Positions 55,013-64,000 of a DNA stretch of 64,000 bases are shown piece after piece. The notes under the pieces are model-generated. The model saw only the letters and a program-made list of their open reading frames with translations, made no database searches and was not told the origin of the DNA. The position numbers were made by a program, and so were the translations under genes. Source of the DNA: Aphanomyces cochlioides. Its lineage: Eukaryota > Oomycota > Saprolegniomycetes > Saprolegniales > Verrucalvaceae. The stretch spans positions 2,418,001-2,482,000 of the forward strand of contig JAHQRK010000007.1 of NCBI GenBank assembly GCA_019828595.1. Reading direction: 5' to 3'. Each line of letters begins with the position of its first letter. The stretch's first letter is position 1.

Positions 55013-56518
55013 CTACTCATTTTTCTTCAAGTCAAATGGACCCCAGTACGAATGATTTTCCTTCAAGAACATACTCATCTTAAAGTTGTGAGGATGCAAC
55101 GATTTTCGGTAGTCTGTCAATACATACTTACACTTTGAGAAGAGCATTTCACACACGTTGCTCGTTGGTGGAACGTACTTGATCAAGTCGATGTATTTCT
55201 TGCTCAAACCATCTCTTTCGTTGTCGAGTTTGTATCTCTTCAAAACTTGTGTCGCAATATCTTCATTACTGCTTTCAACTGTATGCGACTCAGTGGCGGG
55301 GACTTCCATATGCATCACAGATATCGCTTCTTCAGTAGAAAGTTGGATGTGCGTTGGTGAGACATCCTTTGCCAAGGCACGTTCAAAGATAGGGTCATAT
55401 ACAATGCTTGCAGAAGGACCAATGTGATCGTCAAGTTCAGGGTACTTAGTAACCAACCAGTCCAGCAAGTGTCGAGCTTGAGCCATATTCAAATCGTCGT
55501 TTTGGAGCTTCAAAGTGACACTTTTCATTACACGCAATGGTTCCAACAGATCGACCAATACTTGGTTGTCGCTCGCTCTGGGTAAGTCAATTCCATTGAC
55601 TTTTGAAGCATGCTCCTTGATTTCAAAGTATCTCTCGATCGTAGCAAATGTAGACAGCCACCTTGTTGCATTTCGTTTGATTGGTACGAGATCCGTGTGG
55701 GATCGTAGCTGTGCGATGCTTTTCTGTCGCCTCAATTGGGTCATAATGTCGTTGACACTTGATAGTGAAACTTCATATGGTTGAAGATACTTTTGGATAG
55801 CGAGATTCAATCTGTGACTAGCAGATCCCACAAGAGGAATTCCTAATTTTCGTGCGATCGATTTGTTGGTGCTGCAGTTGTCCCCGCAGATAAACTTGTT
55901 GTCATACAATGTTGTCGAGAAAATAGCCAACGTTGCCGCTATGAAGGAAATATGCTCATCGGCGTCTCGCGTCGTTTCATCGAGGAGAGGAGACAACGCC
56001 AACAACGGCTGTTTCTTGACACCATTTGCAACACAGACGGCGACTATTGCAACATAGTGCGTCATGTTTTCTGACCATCCATCGAAAATAATTCCAAATC
56101 CAGGCTTGAGCTCGTCGGCAATCTTGCGCTCAACATTCATTGTTGCAATTGACATGTACTTCTTCAATGTCTTTATTGATATTCCTTCATACTTGGAGAT
56201 TGCACGAGTGTCTTCATTTTCGACTTCAGAGAATGGCATGTTTCGTCGGACAATCCACTTCATCCAATTGTATATGTTGAATGTCGTCGGATCAATTTGC
56301 ATACCAACTTGATCGAGAGTTCGTTGTTTGCTTGGTGGCAACGATGCCTTGTGTTGAGCAAAGTCTGCTTTGTGTTGAGGATGCTTTCGTGCTAAATGGT
56401 TCAATAAATTTGACCAACCACTTTTGTCACGTGGTTTTAGGGGCTTGTCACAATAGGTACATGTGTACATATCCCCCCTGACTTTGTGTAGAAGTGCATC
56501 GAAAGCTCCTCGCTCCAT
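55013..56518 (-). CDS. BED-finger hAT transposase, intact
   Basis: A single 501-codon frame from the ATG at 56518. The BED zinc finger at residues 20-46 has C20-x2-C23 and H41-x4-H46 (NLLNHLARKH). The hAT catalytic region follows: FGIIFDGWSENMTHYVA (first Asp), DNCSTNKSIARKLG (second acidic region, CGDN), GSASHRLNLAIQKYL, and RNATRWLSTFATIERYF. The C-terminal dimerisation segment YVPPTSNVCEMLFSKCKYVL is present, with the usual glutamate in it. No stops, so it may be functional. I could not find its ends: no CAGGG-type TIR is visible in the ~130 bp on the left or ~600 bp on the right. It is related to the broken copy at 25291-26863, sharing the N[I/M]-MKWIVRR motif, but at clear distance. Confidence 0.9.
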   Translation of the reverse strand: MERGAFDALLHKVRGDMYTCTYCDKPLKPRDKSGWSNLLNHLARKHPQHKADFAQHKASLPPSKQRTLDQVGMQIDPTTFNIYNWMKWIVRRNMPFSEVENEDTRAISKYEGISIKTLKKYMSIATMNVERKIADELKPGFGIIFDGWSENMTHYVAIVAVCVANGVKKQPLLALSPLLDETTRDADEHISFIAATLAIFSTTLYDNKFICGDNCSTNKSIARKLGIPLVGSASHRLNLAIQKYLQPYEVSLSSVNDIMTQLRRQKSIAQLRSHTDLVPIKRNATRWLSTFATIERYFEIKEHASKVNGIDLPRASDNQVLVDLLEPLRVMKSVTLKLQNDDLNMAQARHLLDWLVTKYPELDDHIGPSASIVYDPIFERALAKDVSPTHIQLSTEEAISVMHMEVPATESHTVESSNEDIATQVLKRYKLDNERDGLSKKYIDLIKYVPPTSNVCEMLFSKCKYVLTDYRKSLHPHNFKMSMFLKENHSYWGPFDLKKNE

Positions 56519-57204
56519 CCCAAATATGAGAATTGATCACTGAAGGAGGCAGATTGCTTAATCTTATGTAAAATGACAATGATGTATAGGTATAATTCAT
56601 TCGAGAAGTGTGAATCCTTGGCGATTGGTAATGTTCGACGCCTCTTCATGGCAACAACCTCTTAGACAAGTGTCAAAAACTTCAACCAAGAATGATATGC
56701 ATCAGCAAATGATGTTCATCGACGAACTCTAAAGTTCATTGCTCTGTTTCCCCAAGCAGAGCATATTGATGGCAACACTTGACCATGGAATCAGAGCATT
56801 CAATCCGCAGCTCTGTTGGATTGATTGCCGGACAAGGTGAGCGACGTAAGCGTGTTTGTTCATTCCTGAGCCCAAATCGACAACATTCACTCAGGGCTGA
56901 TCACAGCAGACCCTCCTGAAATGCTCAATTTTGGAGGGAGACTGATATTGCCAAGTTCATGTCACTAAGTTGTAACAACATCCATTGATCTTAGGTCCAC
57001 GCCTACATACAGGTCAGAGTCATCATGCTCTTCTTGTCTTGGCCAAGTTCACCTTCACGGTCCACTGTAGCTACAAGACGAGACAACTAGAGTTCGCTAC
57101 TTTACGTATAGTAGAATTTTACTTTACGTTCACTTCACGTTAGTGTACAAGTAGGTGTGTATGTTAACAGCTGTAAGTACAAGGCTGACCAAATGGTTTG
57201 AATA
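56519..57204. other. Intergenic
   Basis: No coding signal. The 5' end of the hAT element should lie here but is not recognised. Near 57105-57160, TTTACGT is repeated four times or so. Confidence 0.45.
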
Positions 57205-57276
57205 GTGGTTGTCAGACTCGATTTCAGCTGAATTTTTAGAAGCGACAAATCAACCAATCACAATATATTGTCCCAG

Positions 57277-58580
57277 ATGCCCAATTCAGATGATTTCACA
57301 GTTGAAATTGACTGGTTGCTCGAAGCCACCCACAACCTTGACGCTGCACACATGCCGAAGGAATCGGAACGCTCCTTCTTGTTGAAGAATACAAACAAGT
57401 TGATTGAAACTTGTGCTCTACACGAAGATTTTGAAAGTGACGACTCCTACTTGGATGAAGAAGTAAATGATTGCCTCGACTTGTATGCCTTGGTACAATC
57501 CAGTCGATACATTGCAACAAGGCAAAAGCATCCACGACCACCATCAAACCTGCTATACTATCTATTTCGAATGCCCGCCGCAGAATTCTTGTCACACTTC
57601 CGTGTGAGTCGTCCATTCTTTTTCTCTCTCGTAGAGCTTATCCGTGATCACGCAACAAACGAAATTTCTTCCTCCTTTGAATACGTTCTTGAGCAACATT
57701 TGCTTGCTTTTTTAAAATTTGTTGGAACTATGGGAAGTGGTGGCTCGTGTATTAAGTTGGCATCACTATTCTCCATGGGCTCCGGCACTGTCGACGCTCT
57801 TGTAAACGCAACAGCCACTTTGATACTGAAATTGAAAGACAGAACATTGATTTGGCCTGGACCCAGTGAAAGAGTCGAAATAGCTTCGCGAATTCAAATG
57901 GAGTCTGGTTTTCCAAATTGTGTTGGCTTTATTGATGGAACATTGTTTCCATTCGAATCAAATCCTAAGTGCTGTGGCGAGGACTACTTTTCAAGAAAAT
58001 CGTCGTACTCTTGAATGCTATCTTTATTTGCGACGATGCATGCCTCATCCGCTACATCAGTGCTGGATGGCCAGGCTCAGCACATGACAATCGTGTATGG
58101 AAAAACTCAAAACCTGCTCTTGATCCAATCGCGTATTTTGGCAATAAAGAATACATTCTCGGCGACTCTGCCTTTTCGCCAACAAAAAATCTTGTCCCAG
58201 CATACAAAAGCACTCCCGGCTCGAACTTGTCAAGTGAGTACGCTCGATTCAACCATGCTTTGTCAAGTATACGTATACGAGCTGAGCACTGTGTTGGACT
58301 GCTGAAGGCAAGGTTTCCCTTTTTGCGATCGATACGAAATCGATTAACATGTCAAAGCGACATGCATCGAATTCTATCAATTATCAATTGTATCGCTATA
58401 TAACACAATTTGAGTATTGAACAACCGATGCCCATTGATGAGCCACCGCACGAATCAACAAATCGACACGGTGAAACCGATAGCGAGGACGAAGGAGAAG
58501 ATAATAATGACGAAGAATCATACGACGAAGGCGAAAACCGCCGAACTAGTCTTAGAATGTATTTATCTGAGTTAGACTAA
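57277..58580 (+). pseudogene. Harbinger H2 DDE transposase, frameshift plus stop
   Basis: ATG at 57277 (MPNSDDFTVEIDWL). The frame runs through an HTH-like region (TMGSGGSCIKLASLFSMGSG) to the first Asp in CVGFIDGTLFPF. Near 58010 a one-base lesion shifts it: RKSSY and LNAIFICDDACLIRYIS lie in different frames. The second Asp is in GWPGSAHDNRVW and the Glu in IRAEHCVGLLKARF. At 58401-58403 a TAA stands inside the conserved INCIAI-HNLSIEQ stretch, after which the frame continues to 58580 with an acidic tail (SEDEGEDNNDEESYDEGE). Two lesions make it inactive. Confidence 0.88.
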
Positions 58581-58636
58581 TTCAATGAAAACATCATGTC
58601 AATTTCGTCTTGAGGCACGCCTGTTTCGCTCATTTG

Positions 58637-59346
58637 CTACCGGGCTAAGAGTAGTTGCATTTTAGGCTTGATTTGGGCTTCTTTAAGCTTTTCATTTGCC
58701 AACGCGAGATCGACAGTGGCTTGGTCTTCTTGGAGTTTGTGGCGTTTCCTCATTAGGTCCAATTCCTCTTCTCGCATATCAAGTTGTCGTTGCTGTTGTT
58801 TTTCTCGTAATTGCATTGCTTTGGGCCGTATTTCTATAAAATCGTTCACAGCTGAGCGCTTTTTGATTGATTTTTGGTGTGAAGTATCGTCATCACGTTG
58901 ACGAAGTGACAGAGTTCTAGTGCTATCTTGATCGGATATTTCATCGCTTGTTAACACTGGGCGGCTCGAGGGTCGATCAATCATGATGGGGCACAATTCG
59001 TCATAGAAGGACACCGTTTGTAAATTGCAGCTTTGATTGATGCCTCATCTTGAACTCCTTGCCCTGTTGCAGCTAACCAATCTGCACCACTACGGTATTG
59101 CATCTCCAGATTTTGTATTTTGTCTCGTATGTCAGCAGGCTTGCGATGCGAAATACCTGCATCAACAAGTCTGCCGACAATGAGACCACACAGGGCTTCC
59201 TTTGTGAGACCGCGGCGGTCTCCACTGCGCCATTTGGAGTAATTGCCTTCATGTGTAAGCCATTCCAACAACACTTGCAGCGACGTTGGCCCACCGTTCA
59301 CGCTATCGTTGTCCCAACGGAAGCGCCTCTTCTTGTCGCTTGCCAT
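58637..59346 (-). pseudogene. Harbinger H2 Myb/SANT-like accessory protein, frameshifted
   Basis: ATG at 59346 (MASDKKRRFRWDNDSVNGG). The N-terminal trihelix-like DNA-binding region (SLQVLLEWLTHEGNYSKWRS, DIRDKIQNLEMQYRSGADWL) is open to about 59010. There the frame shifts just before FYDELCPIMIDRPS, and the rest is open to 58637, ending in a charged coiled coil (REKQQQRQLDMREEELDLMR). This is the architecture of the Harbinger partner protein. One base change separates the halves. Confidence 0.8.
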
Positions 59347-59659
59347 CGTCCAAACTGGTTCTGAATTCAGATGTGTTTCTGAGAGCTTGAGAGTTCAGGA
59401 TGCCCATCTAAATTCAGAAACTTTTTAGCCAATCAATTTTATTCGCGTCATCTAAAATTTCAGCTAAAATTCAAGTCTGACACCCACTAATATACACTTC
59501 TTAACACAAGTCATTCTTTTGTCTCTTCTTATTCATCACTCCCGCAAGCATCGCTTTCATTACCCATCATGACATCTACGACGCCATCACATGTAGTGAA
59601 ATGAGAGTTCATGTAGAGGTGGACAAGTTTCGTCACCTTGTCAGGGCTCAGAGGAAGTA

Positions 59660-59762
59660 GTTGATGGACTCTGAAACGTCATTGCCATCGATCGGATCGA
59701 ACCCGGGACCATGGTTATGGTGGTTTAGAGTCATAACTATTGCACCAAATTGAACCACATAT
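59660..59762 (-). repeat. tRNA-derived SINE, copy 2
   Basis: Minus-strand counterpart of 24904-25002. It has ATATGTGGTTCAATTTGG, an A-box-like TGGTGCAATAG, AAACCACCATAACCATG, B box GGTTCGATCC and GATGGCAATGACG in the same order. The A box has two changes from copy 1. The ends are not defined by target duplications. Confidence 0.7.
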
Positions 59763-60535
59763 CTGAAGTGCGGAAAAATTTGTTGTGCTCATCCTCAAAA
59801 ATATATGGTGAAATGTAAAGTAAGAAATACTTTACATTACATTACGTATAATTTTGAATAGTGTTTGTGCAGTGTAAAGTGTTGAGGGCGCACTCTAGAG
59901 ACAACCTTCAATTCGCCGCCGCCAACTTAAACCTTGAGCTCCAATTCACCATAACTCCGTCATAGAATGCCTTCTAGCTTTTGATATTTCACGACCGAGA
60001 AACGGCCTTAACGCTGTCTTCGCATGTCTTCATCTCGTCGTGCTCGCTCGACTTGAAGATCGCCATCCAAGCGTGACAGGATTGTCGTGACGAAGATTCG
60101 TCTCATGCCCTCAAGCTTTCCATTGACAGTTCTAGGCCTCCTACTCCTGTGCTGTCGACTACTGCATCAATCCGGCAGCTTCCTACTTCCCTGGTGGCTT
60201 CCAGCTTGTGCTCTATATCGCTACACCATGCTGTGGGCTCACGAAAAGCTTGGTCCAGCTCATTGGCTCTGACTGTCCCGACTAGGTGGGGTGATTTGGG
60301 TGATATCCCGCGTACTGTAAATATGTCCAAGGTATATGGTGCAGGTTTTATACAAAAAACCTATAAAACATATTTCAGAAATAGGTTTTTTCATTTCATT
60401 AGTCACTTTTAAATATTGGATTTTGTACTAAAATACAAAACATAAGATACAAAGAGATATGGTTTTTATTTTTGAAATATGGTTTTAACTAAATTCGTCA
60501 ATGAAGGAAATGACTGGAATATCATTGTCAAAAAA
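59763..60535. other. Intergenic, no supported gene
   Basis: Short frames near 60087-60330 on both strands, no domain recognised. TTTACATT-like direct and inverted repeats lie near 59815-59880. The last 200 bp before the next gene are AT-rich. Confidence 0.45.
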
Positions 60536-61402
60536 ATGAAGTCGATCGCATTCGCTGCTGTCTTTGGCGCCGTGTTTGCTGCCGCCTCTGCGCCTGCCAA
60601 CATCACCCGCTGCACGGAAGCAGACTACCAGAAGATCCAGTCCGACGCCAAGTGGAGCATCTACCGTCCGCTTTGCGCCCACGTCTTGGGCTTGACGTTG
60701 TCGGATTTTGACAATCACAAGAGCCCCACGGAAGAGAACGAAGCCAAGTTGAAGGACTCGGATGTGTGCAAGTGGTTCTACGGCGATATTCAAAAGTACT
60801 CCCGCCGCGCCAACTGCTATGAACTCGACTTGATCGGCAGCAACATCACGTGGGACATGGTCGTCGAACTCATGGACGTGGAAGCTGTGCCCAAGGTGCA
60901 AAACAACTGCAGCAAGATTGAGCTCACTGGTGCGTTCACTGGCCTCGCCGCCAAGTCGTCGTTCTACAAATGTGTTGGCACGTCGTCGAAAAACCTCTTC
61001 ACAGTCCCTGATGCTAACCAATTGGCCCTCTTCCGCGCAAACCCTGCTTGCTCCGACTTGTTCAACGATTTCCAAGCCGTCATTGATGGTCTTCCACACT
61101 GCGCCGTCCACGGTGACGGCACTGACGTTCATGCCTTCCGCAAGTTGTCGTGGAACGTCACGCTTGACTGGTTGGAAATCTTGTCGAGCTCGCAAACTGC
61201 CCCCGCTGTCCAAGGCGCTGTTGTCTTTGCTTTGAACTACGTGCCTCGCTTGGAAGGCCACAGCATCATCGTGTTGGCCACGGGCGGTCTCTTTGCCTGT
61301 GCTATCATTGCCTTCGCCGCTTTCTTCGTCTACAAGAAGCAAGTTGTGAACGCCAAGCCTGCCAGCCGCCGTGAAGAACGTGTTGGTTTGTTGCGTGTGT
61401 AA
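60536..61402 (+). CDS. Secreted six-cysteine, membrane-anchored protein, copy E3, intact
   Basis: 288 residues from the ATG at 60536. Signal peptide MKSIAFAAVFGAVFAAASAP, then cysteines at 26, 47, 78, 94, 125 and 146 (spacing 21-31-16-31-21). The centre of this domain (VCKWFYGDIQKYSRRANCYE...ITWDMVVELMD) recurs in the second half as ACSDLFNDFQAVIDGLPHCA...LSWNVTLDWLE, so the protein is an internal partial duplication. A membrane segment lies at about 243-265, followed by a basic cytoplasmic tail (KPASRREERVGLL). N-glycosylation sequons include NIT (two), NCS and NVT. It should sit at the cell surface with the Cys-rich part outside. Elicitins are the nearest family I can think of, but the canonical third cysteine is missing, so I leave the function open. 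Single exon, intact. Confidence 0.8.
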   Translation: MKSIAFAAVFGAVFAAASAPANITRCTEADYQKIQSDAKWSIYRPLCAHVLGLTLSDFDNHKSPTEENEAKLKDSDVCKWFYGDIQKYSRRANCYELDLIGSNITWDMVVELMDVEAVPKVQNNCSKIELTGAFTGLAAKSSFYKCVGTSSKNLFTVPDANQLALFRANPACSDLFNDFQAVIDGLPHCAVHGDGTDVHAFRKLSWNVTLDWLEILSSSQTAPAVQGAVVFALNYVPRLEGHSIIVLATGGLFACAIIAFAAFFVYKKQVVNAKPASRREERVGLLRV

Positions 61403-61839
61403 AGAAAATCGTCCTAATGCATTGAATCTACTCGGTGCTAAATATGCCTAGCCTATTCTATAGCCTTCGCCTAGTCCTTTTGGTTACTTTCTCTTCAATC
61501 TCTAGCGCTGTTGATAAGGCCACGGCTTTGTATCGGTGCTGGACATGTCGTCGGCTTCGTACAGTAGAAACGGCTGCAAAGGAACGACGATTTCAGCTGT
61601 CTTACACTATTTAAAATTCATGTAAATGATATCACACTCATACTAATTAGCATTTTAACATGTACATTTAAATGAATAAAACACTAATTAGGATGTTATT
61701 GAATTCTGGTGAAAAACATTGATCTTGCAGCTTTTATATGGAGAAACAAACTAACCTTACACTATTTACTGTATATATCATTCGGACACAGGCTTATTTT
61801 TGTTGTTTTCGTGTCAAAGATCGAATGCTTGACCTGCTC
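61403..61839. other. Intergenic, AT-rich
   Basis: 3' flank of E3 and 5' flank of the PX gene. Nothing recognised. Confidence 0.45.
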
Positions 61840-62507
61840 ATGGCATGGTGTTGGGCACCAGCGAGCCCTCCATCGGTGCTTGAGCTATTCTCTCCATTGA
61901 TCTCATGGAATTTCTTAGCATAAGCTGGACAAGCAAGGTCATGAAGCCAGTCGCAGGATTCAACTCGGCCCCGTCTATACTGAAAATCTCCAAGTCGATG
62001 TTGTCGGGACCACCATCACAACGAAAGGATCCAACAAGTTTACGGTCGGATTTCCCGCCCGTATGGACAAGATGAGCTTATTTATTTTTGTCTTGTAGGT
62101 CTATATCATTGTCGTCGGCGTGGATGGCGTGAAATCAACCGTCTTGCGGCGATATAGTCAATTCTTCCAACTCAATGTGCAGGTACGACGTGGTTGTTTG
62201 AGACTGCGTTCCCATCGAGATTTTCTAGCTATCGCAACAATTCGGCTGCACTCTAAACTTCCCCGAACGTGTGCTTTTCAACAACCAAAGTGATGCCATC
62301 GTACATCACCGCCAGGCTGCCCTCGACGCGTACGTAATCCTTGTGTGGCAATCGTCCTCATGAGCTTTGCGTAGATACCTCAAAGAGGCGCTTGAGAATA
62401 AAGACGCTCGTTCATCTCACACGCTTCGCACATTCCTTGGCATCCAATCGATGGGTGATCCAAGCTATGTTGGCTTTGAGTGGACACAGCGCAGTGGACG
62501 TTTCTAA
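61840..62507 (+). CDS. PX-domain protein, five short exons
   Basis: Phosphoinositide-binding PX domain, likely directing the protein to endosomal membranes. Exons 61840-61875 (first exon uncertain), 61919-62044, 62099-62182, 62229-62329 and 62375-62507; introns of 43, 54, 46 and 45 bp start with GT and end in AG, and all joins keep frame, giving 159 residues. The core reads GSNKFTVYIIVVGVDG, then the basic RRYSQFFQLN (the R[R/K]YS-F motif that contacts the 3-phosphate), LSQQFGCTLNFPERVLF, and HRQAALDAYLKEAL. The C-terminus QSMGDPSYVGFEWTQRSGRF has no known domain. A proline-rich PPxxP loop is not obvious. The start could also be the in-frame ATG at 61825. A stand-alone PX protein in size resembles SNX3-like sorting nexins, but the assignment is open. 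Confidence 0.78.
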
Positions 62508-62596
62508 GTGCATTCCTATCTCTTCGTTGCAAAATATATAGATGTGTGCACCCAAGCGAGACAGCTTGGCATTCTACCTTGATGTTGCATGCCATG

Positions 62597-63669
62597 TTAT
62601 GCTTTAGCTACGACTGGAGCTTGGCGTTTCCAATCCTGCGTGAATCGCTCTAGCCGCTTCAGTGACGGGAGATCTCGTAGTTCGTGGCTCGTTTCATGAA
62701 CCCAAGCCTTGATGTGCGATGCGATATGGTCAAGGGTGTCGGAGCTCGTCGCTGGTGCTGTTGTCGTTATGTGCCTACATCAAGATAAGACAAGCTAGAT
62801 GAGGGCGTTTTACTCGATCGTGACGTCGATAGTCTTGTCAATGACGAGCTTCAGAAGGAAAGGAGGCCGTGGGGTTTGCTTCTTCACCAAATGTGCGATA
62901 GGATCTAGCAGTTCATGGACCAGTCGGTTTGAAAATGTGGTGGCTGCAGAGTTTAGATGGCCCGTCTTACCACGGCCGACGCCAGCAATCGTGGCATTCC
63001 TCGAAGCGGGTTCTTTGAGCATGTCACCCACGAACTACGACCACTCACGTTTGAACCATCTCGAGCCTTATAGGCACCTACCGACGACACTAAGTTGGGC
63101 CAAATGTCGATCACAAAAGCCAAGCGGAGCTTCATATTGGCATGAACTTGTTCCAACGGTTGCACGCTTGGAGTCGATGGATTTCCATGAAGAAATTGCT
63201 CGACGTGCGACGTAATGTGCCACAGAAGAATCATCACAGCCGCAGAAGCAACCATGAAGTCGGCTTTGATCGAGTGTTGTGGCCATACAGCTTGCTCTTG
63301 CTTGAGGAAAAACTGCAGGAGAGCACGCAACGACGGCACGAGAGTCAAAGAAGCTGTCCTGGCGCAATTGCCTGTCGCATTGAAGAGGTCTTTGATAATA
63401 CTTTCGATCCAATCTCTCTGATGGACGTTCAACAGACTCGCAGTAGGTTTCGAAATCGCCGCTACGAGCTGGGCGTGGAGTTGCATGCATGGAACGTAGA
63501 TGTCCGTCGGGATTGGCGAGCAAAGATCAGCTAGCATCGTCCACGACGCCTTGGGCTGCAAATCGCGCTCGTTGGGTGATTCATGCGTCTCTAGTGTCGA
63601 TGTCGTGGGTGCTGACTCGGACATTATCTTGGTTGGACGGTTGTGAGGCGCCTCCTGTGCAGCTTCCAT
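62597..63669 (-). CDS. Unrecognised protein, three exons
   Basis: Exons 63669-63082, 63034-62814 and 62774-62597; introns of 47 bp (GTAGGT...CGTAG) and 39 bp (GTAAAA...TGTAG). The joins keep frame and give 328 residues starting MEAAQEAPHNRPTKIM. The protein is mostly predicted alpha-helical by eye, with repeated hydrophobic heptad-like patterns (LVPSLRALLQFFLKQ, LLKLVIDKTIDVTIEHI, LPSLKRLERFTQDWKRQ). No signal peptide or catalytic motif is recognised. The first ATG may not be the real start: a frame without convincing joins (MENAWRFATTFAKLFELKVS, about 63941-63880) lies upstream toward the window edge and could be an earlier exon. It converges with the PX gene, with 89 bp between their stop codons. 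Confidence 0.7.
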
Positions 63670-64000
63670 CGCCGTGGCCAGTTACTTCCCCGTTACGTGT
63701 AACCGCTCGAGTCCAATAATACGACATCGATTGATGACAAGCACCTGCCTTGGCTTTCTTGAGCTGAATCGACTTCGACCACAAGCTTGTGGCGTCGATG
63801 CGTACTCTGCAAGATTGAGATCGTCGTCGCTCCGTGGCAGTGCTGTTTGGAGGGGTTTGAGCATGTCAAAATCCTGACGATGGAGACTTTCAACTCGAAG
63901 AGTTTGGCAAAAGTGGTGGCAAAACGCCATGCATTCTCCATGTCTTGAAAGTAGTGGCAAGTCTTCTGAAGCTCTAGCTACAACATCGCTCAATGACGTG
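63670..64000 (-). other. Possible upstream exon(s) of the preceding gene, window edge
   Basis: Two overlapping minus-strand frames (63993-63682 and 63941-63693) look partly coding, but I could not find a donor/acceptor pair that joins either to the ATG at 63669. Cut by the window end. Confidence 0.3.

Larger units (their letters stand above)
57205..59487. mobile_element. PIF/Harbinger element H2
   Basis: About 2283 bp. Left end GTGGTTGTCAGACTCGATTT, right end (reverse complement) GTGGGTGTCAGACTTGAATT; similarity continues through CAGCTGAA and TTTTAGA for ~38 bp with mismatches. The flanks are ATA on the left and TAA on the right, so a shared TA is clear but an exact 3-bp duplication is not. 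It contains the transposase (plus) and the accessory gene (minus), converging. The TIR is unrelated to H1 and to the MITE. Confidence 0.85.

Noticed and set aside
60485..61342. 285-codon minus-strand frame
   Set aside because: Antisense shadow of E3, which has a signal peptide, conserved cysteines and a membrane segment on the plus strand.

Overview
This window looks like nuclear DNA of an oomycete, most probably a saprolegnialean such as Aphanomyces or Saprolegnia (inference). The reasons are protein genes with very short GT-AG introns (39 to 54 bp in the host genes), C-x(4)-C...C-x(2)-H 'WRKY19-like' zinc-finger proteins, a large ankyrin-repeat family, cysteine-rich secreted proteins with weak elicitin resemblance, and a eukaryotic transposon mix of pogo, mariner, hAT, PIF/Harbinger, a MITE and a tRNA-derived SINE. 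No rRNA gene, canonical tRNA gene, operon or CRISPR array is visible.

Layout. 0-6 kb holds a three-exon FadE-type acyl-CoA dehydrogenase (minus) and a three-exon actin-related protein (plus). 6.7-29.2 kb is a tandem, mostly minus-strand cluster of about nine copies of one ankyrin family. Each copy has a ~150-residue N-terminal module, a first block of ankyrins, a conserved hinge, and a second block. Almost every copy carries nonsense mutations, frameshifts, internal deletions or inversions. A complete pogo-type element with TA duplications (8822-11023) sits at the 3' end of one copy. A hAT element with an 8-bp target duplication (24487-26941) sits between two others and has itself received a Harbinger-type MITE and a SINE.

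29.2-40.5 kb is gene-poor. It holds a WRKY19-like zinc-finger gene, an intact 727-codon hAT-derived gene without visible transposon ends, an intact Sec63, and a protein-kinase relic. 40.6-54.9 kb is bracketed by two 1858-bp mariner elements of identical length in opposite orientation, each with an intact intron-containing DD34D transposase. Between them lie a decayed PIF/Harbinger element with TIRs and an ATT duplication, a second WRKY19-like gene, and a divergent pair of six-cysteine secreted-protein genes.

55-64 kb holds an intact BED-finger hAT transposase, a second, unrelated PIF/Harbinger element with broken genes, a second SINE copy, an intact third member of the six-cysteine family, a five-exon PX-domain protein, and an unrecognised minus-strand gene.

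How it fits together. Housekeeping genes (beta-oxidation, ER translocation, cytoskeleton, phosphoinositide binding) are islands among accessory families shaped by duplication and transposition. The most novel-looking items are the six-cysteine family with its near-symmetric cysteine spacing, whose two divergent copies are broken at the same domain junction; the ankyrin gene graveyard; and the nested or paired transposons, which give a relative chronology. All calls come from reading the sequence; no database search was run.
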